Shown here piece after piece: positions 9,561 to 17,355 of a stretch of DNA of 59,341 nt; position 1 is the stretch's first letter, and each line of letters starts with the position of its first letter. Made by a program: the position numbers and the translations under genes. This stretch comes from an uncultured Bacteroidia bacterium (GTDB lineage Bacteria > Bacteroidota > Bacteroidia > JANWVE01), in contig CALIZB010000051.1 in the NCBI GenBank assembly GCA_938028625.1, forward strand, positions 1-59,341. Reading direction: 5' to 3'. The notes beneath the pieces are model-generated. The model saw nothing but the letters and a program-made list of their open reading frames with translations. It ran no database searches and was not told the origin of the DNA.

Positions 9561-10325
9561 TCAGAGTTCGGGGGGAATAACAGGAGTATAGTCCTGTACA
9601 AAAAAGCCTCTCCACGTATCGCTGGAATATCCGGGGTTAAGCTGAGTAAAATGTTTGTCCTGCTTGGTAGCCGTAAGCACGCATTCTACTTCGGGATAGT
9701 TGTTGTCATAGAGTAAAAGGGAAAGCCTTTCGGTTTCGGGTTCATACGCGTATCCATACACAACTACCTGATGGTTTTTTGAACCAATATCTAATAAATT
9801 ATGGGCATTTACCAAGCCAAGGGGCAAAGGTCTTCCCTGATGTATAGCTTCCTGAATAACAGGAAATTGCTCATGCCATGTCCAGTATTTTACTCCTTTG
9901 AAGAGCATATTGGGTTCATCATCATACAATGTCCAGGACACAAAACGAAAGGCACTTTCTTTTAGAAAACTGTCAAAGAGGCGTTTGTGAATATACTTGG
10001 CAAGCGGGTGGTCATCATAAGGGACACCCTCTTCTGTAAGTTCGCTTTTAGAACAGCGGGGAATAATTTTATTGCTGTAAAAATAATCTAATGAAGCAAA
10101 AGCCATTCCGCCGCATCTTCCTTTGGCATGCACTTGCAGATAGTCTTTTTTGTCGCTTTTGGTAACAATTTCTGCTCCTTGTTTTTTTATCCAGTTTAGG
10201 ACAGGGGCTGGGGTTGCTCTTGGAATACGCATGTCTATTACGGTATTTAAAAATCCGTTTCCGAAGTGAAAGCCATGCTCCACAGGGTTAAAGTTGGTTC
10301 GGATATACTCTGTAGTCTGGGACAT
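9561..10325 (-). CDS. Probable papain-like (C39-like) cysteine peptidase domain protein
   Basis: 254 residues from MSQTTEYIR, with no signal peptide or membrane segment. The GRCGGMAFASLDYFY segment (Cys71) looks like the nucleophile helix of papain-fold peptidases, KNHQVVVYGY (His185) like the catalytic His strand, and LLYDNNYP (Asp207/Asn208) like the third catalytic residue that follows it. The order Cys-His-Asp/Asn and the spacings fit C39-like peptidases or transglutaminase-fold proteins. Substrate is unknown. It is not followed by a transporter, so it is not a lantibiotic-type processing peptidase. A 4 x 21-bp repeat array lies just upstream. Function is inferred from motif order only. 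Confidence 0.6.
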   Translation of the reverse strand: MSQTTEYIRTNFNPVEHGFHFGNGFLNTVIDMRIPRATPAPVLNWIKKQGAEIVTKSDKKDYLQVHAKGRCGGMAFASLDYFYSNKIIPRCSKSELTEEGVPYDDHPLAKYIHKRLFDSFLKESAFRFVSWTLYDDEPNMLFKGVKYWTWHEQFPVIQEAIHQGRPLPLGLVNAHNLLDIGSKNHQVVVYGYAYEPETERLSLLLYDNNYPEVECVLTATKQDKHFTQLNPGYSSDTWRGFFVQDYTPVIPPEL

Positions 10326-10395
10326 AATGTTCAATTTTGAGTGCAAGGTACATGTTTTTCAGAAAAGGTATTCAAAAGATTTTGAGCAGTTAAAA

Positions 10396-10479
10396 TTCAT
10401 GCAGGTTTTCTGACCGTTCATGCAGAATTTCTCACCATTCATGTACAAATTTCAACCGTTCATGCAGGGTTTTGAAAAT
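10396..10479. repeat. Four tandem 21-bp repeats upstream of the cysteine peptidase
   Basis: TTCATG recurs at 10396, 10417, 10438 and 10459, exactly 21 bases apart. Units resemble TTCATGCAGnntTTCtnACCG with a few substitutions; the last loses its 3' part. 21 bp is two helical turns, so all four cores face the same side of the DNA. The rest of the 307-base gap between genes holds two weak hairpins. Confidence 0.85.
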
Positions 10480-10601
10480 ACCTGCGGAGTGTGCAGTATT
10501 TTTGTATTGGTAACATCATTTAAGATGTAGCTAAATTGAGCAGGCGTAAGGTTGATTCCCCAGTGGGTTGAGTCCCTTGCGTTTTTTTATTTTAAGGCAA
10601 C

Positions 10602-10622
10602 CAGGAGCGTTTTATGCTCCTG
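10602..10622 (-). terminator. Hairpin after the M20 dipeptidase gene
   Basis: CAGGAGC (10602-10608) pairs with GCTCCTG (10616-10622) around a 7-base loop, 11 bases beyond the stop codon. No T-run follows on the minus strand, so it may act as an mRNA 3' end stabiliser rather than a true terminator. Confidence 0.4.
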
Positions 10623-10632
10623 TTATGGTAAA

Positions 10633-12000
10633 TTATGCAAGTTCGGCAAAATATTGATGAAACAGCGGTATGGTTTCTATGCCTTTGAAGTAGTTAAATA
10701 CGCCATAATGTTCGTTTGGACTATGAATAGCATCGGATTCTAAACCAAATCCCATAAGCACGGATTTAATGCCGAGTTCTCTTTCAAACAGGGCAACAAT
10801 AGGAATAGAACCTCCTCCGCGTGTAGGAATGGGTTTTTTGCCAAAAGTAGCTTCCATAGCTTTGTTTGCCGCTTGAAAACCTGCACTATCTATGGGAGTA
10901 ACGGCAGGATAACCACCATGATGATAGCTTACCTTTACTTTTACTGTTTTTGGGGCTATGCTGATGAAGTGTTTTTCAAACAGTTCGCTGATTTCCTGTG
11001 GGTCTTGATTGGGCACTAAACGCATAGAGATTTTAGCGTACGCTTTTGAAGGTAGAACGGTTTTAGCACCTTCACCGGTGTATCCGCCCCATATTCCATT
11101 TACATCAAGGGTGGGGCGTATGGAAGTTTGTTCTAATACAGTGTATCCTTTTTCACCGTTAGTATCAGCAATTTCTAATGCTTTACAATATTCTTGATGG
11201 TTGAAAGGTGCTTGATTGATAAAAGCACGCTCTTGGGTAGATAACTCAACTACTTTGTCATAAAATCCAGGAATAGTGATGCGATTGTTTTCGTCTTTGA
11301 GTGAAGCAATCATTTTGCAGAGTACATTTATAGGATTATCTACTGCACCACCGAATAAACCTGAGTGTAAATCTTTGTTAGGTCCTGTGAGTTCGACTTC
11401 CATGTAAGATAAACCTCTTAATCCGTATTCAATAGATGGAATATCATTAGCTATCATGTGTGTGTCTGAAATAAGAACTACATCAGCTTTGAGTTTTTGT
11501 GCATTAGTTTTTACAAAGGTATAGAGATTATCAGAACCTACTTCTTCTTCTCCTTCAATAAGAAATTTAATGTTGCAAGGTATTCCTGTGGTGTTTTTCA
11601 TAGTTTCAAAGGCTTTAATATGCATATAAAACTGTCCTTTATCGTCAGCAGAACCACGTGCATAAATTTTTCCATCTTTAATAACAGGTTCAAATGGGGG
11701 CGAAGTCCATAAATCCAATGGATCTGGAGGTTGTACGTCATAATGTCCGTAGCATAATACCGTAGGCACATCATTACTTACAATGTGTTCGGCATATACA
11801 ATAGGATGTCCGTTTGTGGGACAAATCTCTACATGACTTACACCTGCTTTGCGCAACGCCTCTGCCACCCATTCTGCGGTACGTTTAACTTCATCTTTGT
11901 ATTTAGGGTCTGCGCTTACACTCGGAATGCGTAGGAGTTCTAATAATTCATCAAGCATTCTTTGCCTGTTGGCTTCTATGTATGAAATATGTGTATTCAT
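10633..12000 (-). CDS. M20/M28-clan dipeptidase (CNDP-like zinc metallopeptidase)
   Basis: 455 residues. Metal and catalytic motifs of peptidase family M20 are visible: LCYGHYDVQP (zinc His and the following Asp), ARGSADDKGQ (bridging Asp), LIEGEEEVGS (general-base Glu plus metal Glu), LISDTHMI (metal Asp), and a late ESDAIHSPNEHYG (metal His). The IPSVSADPKYKDE opening and overall layout match the cytosolic dipeptidase group that includes carnosinase-like CNDP2 and bacterial PepV-like enzymes. It has no signal peptide, so it probably hydrolyses imported dipeptides. It is a single-gene unit: hairpin on one side, long intergenic region on the other. Confidence 0.92.
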   Translation of the reverse strand: MNTHISYIEANRQRMLDELLELLRIPSVSADPKYKDEVKRTAEWVAEALRKAGVSHVEICPTNGHPIVYAEHIVSNDVPTVLCYGHYDVQPPDPLDLWTSPPFEPVIKDGKIYARGSADDKGQFYMHIKAFETMKNTTGIPCNIKFLIEGEEEVGSDNLYTFVKTNAQKLKADVVLISDTHMIANDIPSIEYGLRGLSYMEVELTGPNKDLHSGLFGGAVDNPINVLCKMIASLKDENNRITIPGFYDKVVELSTQERAFINQAPFNHQEYCKALEIADTNGEKGYTVLEQTSIRPTLDVNGIWGGYTGEGAKTVLPSKAYAKISMRLVPNQDPQEISELFEKHFISIAPKTVKVKVSYHHGGYPAVTPIDSAGFQAANKAMEATFGKKPIPTRGGGSIPIVALFERELGIKSVLMGFGLESDAIHSPNEHYGVFNYFKGIETIPLFHQYFAELA

Positions 12001-12134
12001 GAGCTAAAAATAGAAAAAATATATCTGCTGACAAAAACATAGTGTAAAATATGAACCTTTTCACAAGATTTAAGGCAGTTTTTCAGACGTTTTTTACTTT
12101 TTTCGTAACTATTTAGATTGCTGGGGTACATTCA

Positions 12135-12221
12135 GCATCCTTGCTGGATGCGTTTAGCTAAGAATCTCAACACACACGGTGCAACCCGCATAGCAGATAC
12201 ACCGTATCATAGCCTGATACG
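12135..12221. repeat. Cluster of dyad-symmetric elements in the M20/C25 intergenic region
   Basis: The 521-base gap 12001-12521 between divergent genes holds three inverted repeats: GCATCC/GGATGC (12135-12140 with 12146-12151), ACGGTG/CACCGT (12176-12181 with 12200-12205) and CGTATCA/TGATACG (12203-12209 with 12215-12221). The last two overlap and are mutually exclusive. The first resembles a hairpin at 43049-43069. No open frame of note lies here. Confidence 0.6.
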
Positions 12222-12302
12222 TTCCTGTTCATGTATAAATACAAACGAAAGTACCTAAACAATTACCTTTTTTCTAGATAAGTCTTTATACATTGAGGTT
12301 TT

Positions 12303-12368
12303 GGTCATTGAGTAGTGATAGCATGGTCATTGAGTAGCGATAGCGTACCGAATTGTACCGAAGTGACC
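12303..12368. repeat. Direct and inverted repeat around GGTCATTGAGTAGYGATAGC
   Basis: GGTCATTGAGTAGYGATAGC occurs at 12303-12322 and 12325-12344 (22-base period). It is followed by two GTACCGAA copies and AAGTGACC, which can pair back with GGTCATT. Degenerate copies of the same core sit in the repeat at 45387-45517 and at 48008-48028. Confidence 0.65.
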
Positions 12369-12467
12369 GTTTCTTATACCATCGTTTTACATAACATCAG
12401 ATTATTAGTACTTTCTATAAATTTTCTTATGATGTTTTTACGCAAAAAACTATACAAAAAACTTGAC

Positions 12468-12499
12468 TTTGTGCTGTGTATGCTGTAGCTTTACAGTTC
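12468..12499 (+). promoter_or_regulatory. Possible promoter of the gingipain-like gene
   Basis: TTTG at 12468-12471 and TACAGTTC at 12492-12499, 20 bases apart. The -33 element is perfect but the -7 box matches TAnnTTTG in only four of six fixed positions. Confidence 0.4.
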
Positions 12500-12521
12500 C
12501 GTTATTTAATGATTTACGTTT

Positions 12522-15500
12522 ATGAAAAAATATCTTATTACACTTGCCGTTTTTGTCTGTTATGGGTATAGTGTAGCACAGAACCGTATAGAACTTGTTT
12601 CTTCCACAATCAATGAAACGGTTATTAAACTATATAATTCAGATTTTATTCAAAAACCTGTAACTACCTCCAAAGGAAGTGCTGTGGTTATACAGGCAAA
12701 ACAAGCTACCTCTCTTTTAAGGCAAGGTGCTCCAGATTTGCCCAAATACACGGCTTCGGTTATTGTTCCTGACCAGGCAGAGATGCAGGTTGAGGTTATA
12801 AATTCTCAATACATAGATTATACAGGTATAGATGTTGCGCCCTCCAAAGGTAATTTTACTCGTGATATAAATCCGAATAGTGTTCCGTACATATATAGCG
12901 AAGTCTACAATAAAAATGCTTTTTATCCGAATAAATTAGCTGACTTGCGTTATCCGCATATTGTGCGAGATTATAGAGGACAAACCGTAGTATTGTATCC
13001 TTTTCAGTACAATCCTGTTACGCGCGTGTTGCGTGTATACACACAAATGACGGTTAAAATTAGTGTAAAATCTGGTATTGGAGGAGATAATCCGCTTGTT
13101 AATAAACCTAATCACCCATTAGATAGAAACTTTGAACTTACTTATCAGCGCCATTTTCTTAACTATGACGTGTTAAGTTCAGGTAAAACCGCTTATACTC
13201 CTGTAAATGACTACGGTAAAATGCTTATTATTTGTCATGATGCTTTTGCAAGTGCTGTTCAACCTTTGGTAAAATGGAAGAATCAAAAGGGTATTCCCAC
13301 AGAATTAGTTTTGGCATCTACCGTAGGTACGACCCCAACAGCCATCAAAAACTACATTCAGAACTACTATAATCTCAATGGATTGACTTTTGTTATTCTT
13401 GTAGGCGACCATGCCCAAATACCTGCTTATCCTGCCGTAGCGGGAGCATCAGACAATACCTATACTTTTGTAGTAGGTACAGACCATTATCCTGACTTAT
13501 TCATTGGCAGACTATCCGCAGATAACCTTACAGACGTTCAAACTCAAGTAAATAAAATCATTACCTATGAAAAAACCCCTATGACGGGAGCAACATGGTA
13601 TAAAAATGCCGTAGGTATTGCTTCTGATGAAGGTCCTGGTGATGACGGGGAATATGACTATCAACATTCAAGAAATATTCGCACTAAATTGATGGCATTT
13701 ACTTATAGTAATGTAGCCGAACTTTATGACGGTTCGCAAGGTGGCGCAGATGCTCCAGGTGACCCCGTTGCTTCAGATTTAGCTACCTTAGTCAATTCAG
13801 GATTAAGTTTAATCAATTATACAGGACACGGCAGTTCTGTATCTTTTGGTACTACGGGATATTCTAATACTGATGTTAATGCAAGTACTAATGGAAATAA
13901 GTTACCTATTATATTCTCTGTAGCTTGTGTAAATGGAGATTTTACCACAGGAACTTGCTTTGCAGAAGCATGGCTACGTAAATCTAATGGCGGTGCAGTA
14001 GCAACATTGATGTCTACCATCAATCAAAGTTGGAATCCTCCTATGGAAGGACAAGACGAAATGAATGATATTCTCTCACAACAATATGCTATGAACAAAA
14101 AATTTACTTATGGCGGTGTAGCTATGAATGGTTGTATGAAAATGAATGATACTTATGGTGCCGCAGGTGAAGAAATGACAGATACATGGACAATATTCGG
14201 CGACCCTTCTTTAAGCTATTATACAGATAGTCCCTCTCCGCTTACAGCTACACACGTGGCTACTGTTCCCGTAGGTACAACAAGTTTAACCGTAAATTGC
14301 CCCGTTAATGGCGCATTAGTCGGCTTGACTTATCAAAATAACTTTTTATCTGCTGGGTTTGTAAGCAGTGGCGTAGCAAACTTAACTTTTCCCACAGTTA
14401 GCATGCCTGATACTATTTTCGTAACCGTTACAGCATTTAATAAAACACCTTATTTTGGCATTGTAATCGTACAACCTGCTTCCGGTCCTTATGTAACGCG
14501 TTTAACTTCATCTGTCAATGATGCAATCACAGGCAACAACAACGGAAATGCGGATTTTGCAGAAAACATACAACTCAATATGACACTTAAAAATGTAGGT
14601 ATTGCTATGGCAAGTAATGTAAATACAGTACTTTCTACTTCCAGCTCTTATGCAACAGTTACCTCAGTCAACCAAAACTTTGGAGATATAAGCGCAGGAG
14701 CTACCGCTACGCAAAATGGAGTATATGGCATTACCATAGCCAATAATGTTCCTGACCAAACGCCTATTAACTTTAATCTGCAAATTACAGATGCCGCAAG
14801 TAATGTATGGAACTCGCCTTTTGTTATTCTTGCTAATGCCCCTAAATTCAATGCACACAATACTGTTACAGTCAATGATATTACAGGCAACAATAACCAC
14901 AGGTTAGATGCAGGAGAAAATAATGTTCAGTTGATTATTCCTTCCTATAACATAGGACATGCAACAAGTACTACGGCTACAGGCACACTGACTACTTCCA
15001 GTCCTTACCTTACCATTATTACGGGTAGTTCTGTGTTAGGTATTATGAATACCACAGGTACTTACAATGGTACTTTTGTAGTGAATGTATCACCTACAAC
15101 ACCTAAAAATACATTAGCTACTTTGAATTATACTATCACCGCAGGCGCGTACACCTTTACCAAAACCTATACACTTCGTATGAATATAGAAGTAGATGAC
15201 TTTGAAACGAATACTTTAACTTCATATCCTTGGGTAACTTCTGGTGCGGCAAATTGGTTTGTAACTAATCAAGACCCGTATGAAGGAAATTATTGTACAG
15301 AATCAGGAGATATTAACGATAACGAAACGTCTGTATTAGAGATTTTTGCGAATGTACAAACCCCTGATACATTATCTTTTTACTATAAAGTATCTTCTGA
15401 ACAATACTTTGACTTTTTAGAATTTTACATGGACGGAGTGAAAAAAGATGAATGGTCCGGTTTAGTTTCATGGTCAAGAAAAGCGTATTATGTACCCACA

Positions 15501-15893
15501 GCGGGCATTCACAATTTCAAATGGGTGTATATGAAAGATTATATTATTTCTGCTTATGAAGACTGTGCTTGGATAGATGAAGTAATATTCCCTCCATTGA
15601 GTAGTCCTACAAATGTTCAAGAAAACGCTTCTCATATTGACTTTGCTTTATATCCTAATCCTATGCAGGAAACGAGTTTTATACGCTATACACTCAATCA
15701 AAACACAAATGTATCTGTTCAAGTGCTGGATATGCAGGGTAGAACAGTGCTTGTTCTCAAACAAAATGAGTCTCAGCAAAAAGGAGAATACACTATTGGT
15801 CTGCACAAGAGTATGCTTCCTGCGGGTATGTATGTAATACAATTGCGGTTAGGAAATGAAATAAAAACACATAAAATGGTTATAGCACAGTAG
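12522..15893 (+). CDS. Gingipain-family (C25) cysteine protease with T9SS sorting domain
   Basis: 1123 residues. Order: signal peptide (MKKYLITLAVFVCYGYSVAQ); gingipain propeptide-like region to about residue 220; C25 caspase-fold domain about 230-570 with catalytic His436 in NYTGHGS and nucleophile Cys469 in SVACVNGDF; an Ig-like region; two repeats opening NDAITGNNNGNADFAEN / NDITGNNNHRLDAGEN; a MAM-like beta-sandwich about 890-1025; and a T9SS type A domain beginning LYPNPMQ. It should be secreted through the outer membrane and activated by prodomain removal. P1 specificity (Arg or Lys) cannot be read from these motifs. A strong terminator follows. Gingipain homologs outside Porphyromonas are common in Bacteroidota and usually lack known substrates. 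Confidence 0.92.
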   Translation: MKKYLITLAVFVCYGYSVAQNRIELVSSTINETVIKLYNSDFIQKPVTTSKGSAVVIQAKQATSLLRQGAPDLPKYTASVIVPDQAEMQVEVINSQYIDYTGIDVAPSKGNFTRDINPNSVPYIYSEVYNKNAFYPNKLADLRYPHIVRDYRGQTVVLYPFQYNPVTRVLRVYTQMTVKISVKSGIGGDNPLVNKPNHPLDRNFELTYQRHFLNYDVLSSGKTAYTPVNDYGKMLIICHDAFASAVQPLVKWKNQKGIPTELVLASTVGTTPTAIKNYIQNYYNLNGLTFVILVGDHAQIPAYPAVAGASDNTYTFVVGTDHYPDLFIGRLSADNLTDVQTQVNKIITYEKTPMTGATWYKNAVGIASDEGPGDDGEYDYQHSRNIRTKLMAFTYSNVAELYDGSQGGADAPGDPVASDLATLVNSGLSLINYTGHGSSVSFGTTGYSNTDVNASTNGNKLPIIFSVACVNGDFTTGTCFAEAWLRKSNGGAVATLMSTINQSWNPPMEGQDEMNDILSQQYAMNKKFTYGGVAMNGCMKMNDTYGAAGEEMTDTWTIFGDPSLSYYTDSPSPLTATHVATVPVGTTSLTVNCPVNGALVGLTYQNNFLSAGFVSSGVANLTFPTVSMPDTIFVTVTAFNKTPYFGIVIVQPASGPYVTRLTSSVNDAITGNNNGNADFAENIQLNMTLKNVGIAMASNVNTVLSTSSSYATVTSVNQNFGDISAGATATQNGVYGITIANNVPDQTPINFNLQITDAASNVWNSPFVILANAPKFNAHNTVTVNDITGNNNHRLDAGENNVQLIIPSYNIGHATSTTATGTLTTSSPYLTIITGSSVLGIMNTTGTYNGTFVVNVSPTTPKNTLATLNYTITAGAYTFTKTYTLRMNIEVDDFETNTLTSYPWVTSGAANWFVTNQDPYEGNYCTESGDINDNETSVLEIFANVQTPDTLSFYYKVSSEQYFDFLEFYMDGVKKDEWSGLVSWSRKAYYVPTAGIHNFKWVYMKDYIISAYEDCAWIDEVIFPPLSSPTNVQENASHIDFALYPNPMQETSFIRYTLNQNTNVSVQVLDMQGRTVLVLKQNESQQKGEYTIGLHKSMLPAGMYVIQLRLGNEIKTHKMVIAQ

Positions 15894-15917
15894 AATTTTT
15901 TGTTTTGATTTTTATTC

Positions 15918-15953
15918 ATGGCATTCATATTTTTGAATGCCATTTTTTATTTT
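15918..15953 (+). terminator. Rho-independent terminator after the C25 protease gene
   Basis: GGCATTCA (15920-15927), a 6-base loop, and TGAATGCC (15934-15941) form a perfect 8-bp stem followed by ATTTTTTATTTTT. Confidence 0.9.
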
Positions 15954-15969
15954 TCTCCCAACAAAAAAC

Positions 15970-16719
15970 CTAGATATCTAATTTTTCAAGTATTCTTTCT
16001 ATATCTGCGGGAGTATCTACCCCAAAGGCGTCATGGGGGGTGTAAAAACCATAAATCTGATAGCCATTTTCTAGCCATCGTAATTGTTCCAAAGATTCAG
16101 ACTGTTCTAATGGAGAGGGGGGAATATTCGCTATTTCAAGCAGTACCTGTCTTCTGAAACCATATATACCCAGATGCTTTTTATATTCATATTTAGATAG
16201 CCATAATTCGTTATCTTTTATGTTCCTTTGATATGGAATTACACTACGACTAAAATAGAGTATTTTACCTTGTTTGTCTGTAACGATTTTAGCTTCGGAT
16301 ACAGAGAACAGTGTTTCTGTATCTTCAAAATGCGTATATGCTGTGGCAATTTCACATTTTGGATTTTTGAGGGTTTGTATGAGTTGGTTAATGGTTTCAG
16401 GGTGAATTAAAGGTTCATCACCTTGGATATTGAGAATAAAGTCAAATTCGGGATATTGAAAAGCAACTTCTGCACATCTATCTGTACCACTGGGGTGTTC
16501 AGGGTTGGTCATAGTTGCATTTCCATTCCAAGATTGTACATGTTCAAAAATGCGTGTATCATCAGTAGCAACAATAATTTTGTCTATATGAGATTTTTGT
16601 ACTTGTTCATACACACGTTGAATCATAGATTTACCTGCAATATCTGCTAAGGGTTTGCCTTCAAACCGTGTAGAACCATACCGTGCAGGAATAACTGCAA
16701 GAATTTTATCAGAAATCAT
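15970..16719 (-). CDS. kdsB: 3-deoxy-manno-octulosonate cytidylyltransferase (CMP-Kdo synthetase)
   Basis: 249 residues, the normal length. Hallmarks are the nucleotide-binding AVIPARYGSTRFEGKPLADI, GKSMIQRVYEQ, IVATDD, SGTDRCAE, NIQGDEPLI, and the late FGVDTPADIERI. It activates Kdo with CTP for transfer to lipid A, complementing waaA at 40491. Its 5' end overlaps the 3' end of the CAP-domain gene by 11 bases, so the two are probably cotranscribed and translationally coupled. Confidence 0.97.
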   Translation of the reverse strand: MISDKILAVIPARYGSTRFEGKPLADIAGKSMIQRVYEQVQKSHIDKIIVATDDTRIFEHVQSWNGNATMTNPEHPSGTDRCAEVAFQYPEFDFILNIQGDEPLIHPETINQLIQTLKNPKCEIATAYTHFEDTETLFSVSEAKIVTDKQGKILYFSRSVIPYQRNIKDNELWLSKYEYKKHLGIYGFRRQVLLEIANIPPSPLEQSESLEQLRWLENGYQIYGFYTPHDAFGVDTPADIERILEKLDI

Positions 16720-17278
16720 GTTTGGCTATAATGACGCAAATATAAGTGGAATAAGCACTTTTTCCACTACCTCTCTCTACATATCCAATTCCAATGTCAT
16801 AACAGTTTGCATAGAAATCATCTATGGCTAATAAATGTTTTCGGTGTCCTAATGAAGGCGTGTCTGAGTCTACGATTAGATAGTCAATAATAGCAGGACC
16901 GCCTTCAACTCCTGCGGCAAGGGACTCAAAAAAATTACTTTTTTTATTTTTTACCCAACTTTGAGGAAGTTTGTATCCTGCTTTGTGAATTTTTATGTTG
17001 ATTCCATTACCGTCAGGGTCTACGTGTCCGAAGTAATTTCGTTTTGCCATATCCATAGCTTTGGTTTCAGCTACTTTGGCAAGCGTATCATTCCATTTGA
17101 GTGCATGTCTGGGTTTTACATTGTTTAAATCAATTTTTAATCTTGCACTATGTGCGGCAGGGTTAGAACGTATGTTATTAAGATGTTCAAAGGCTTTTTT
17201 AGCTTCTTCTCTATTAAGATTTTGTGCATTAAGATAAGTATTGAGTAGAATGCACAGTAAAAAAATAATTTTTCTCAT
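16709..17278 (-). CDS. Secreted CAP-domain (SCP/PR-1-like) protein
   Basis: 189 residues from MRKIIFLLCILLNTYLNAQ, which gives a clean signal peptide. The longer frame (start 17311) begins inside a terminator hairpin and is rejected. The CAP fold is shown by LNNIRSNPAAHS, the helix LAKVAETKAMDMA with YFGHVDPDG (first CAP His), the ES in FFESLA, SDTPSLGHRKHLL (second His) and the GIGY strand. CAP proteins bind small lipophilic or peptidic ligands; bacterial roles are mostly unknown. It has no T9SS tail and no lipobox, so it is probably periplasmic. It heads a two-gene unit with kdsB. Confidence 0.85.
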   Translation of the reverse strand: MRKIIFLLCILLNTYLNAQNLNREEAKKAFEHLNNIRSNPAAHSARLKIDLNNVKPRHALKWNDTLAKVAETKAMDMAKRNYFGHVDPDGNGINIKIHKAGYKLPQSWVKNKKSNFFESLAAGVEGGPAIIDYLIVDSDTPSLGHRKHLLAIDDFYANCYDIGIGYVERGSGKSAYSTYICVIIAKHDF

Positions 17279-17299
17279 ATTGAAAGCCTTATACGTAAT

Positions 17300-17336
17300 A
17301 AAAAAACGCAAGGTTAAGTTATTCCCTGCGTTTTTT
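17300..17336 (-). terminator. Bidirectional-looking terminator after the T9SS protein gene
   Basis: AAAAAACGCAAGG (17301-17313) pairs with CCCTGCGTTTTTT (17324-17336). Read on the minus strand it is a GC stem followed by seven T, 20 bases past the stop of the gene at 17356. Confidence 0.9.
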
Positions 17337-17355
17337 AGATTTTCAAATGACTTAT

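Noticed and set aside
10396-10479. CRISPR array reading of the 21-bp repeats
   Set aside because: Units are adjoining with no spacers, vary in sequence and have no cas genes nearby.
12303-12344. CRISPR-like direct repeat GGTCATTGAGTAGYGATAGC
   Set aside because: Only two units, separated by two bases, with degenerate copies elsewhere; it is an intergenic repeat.
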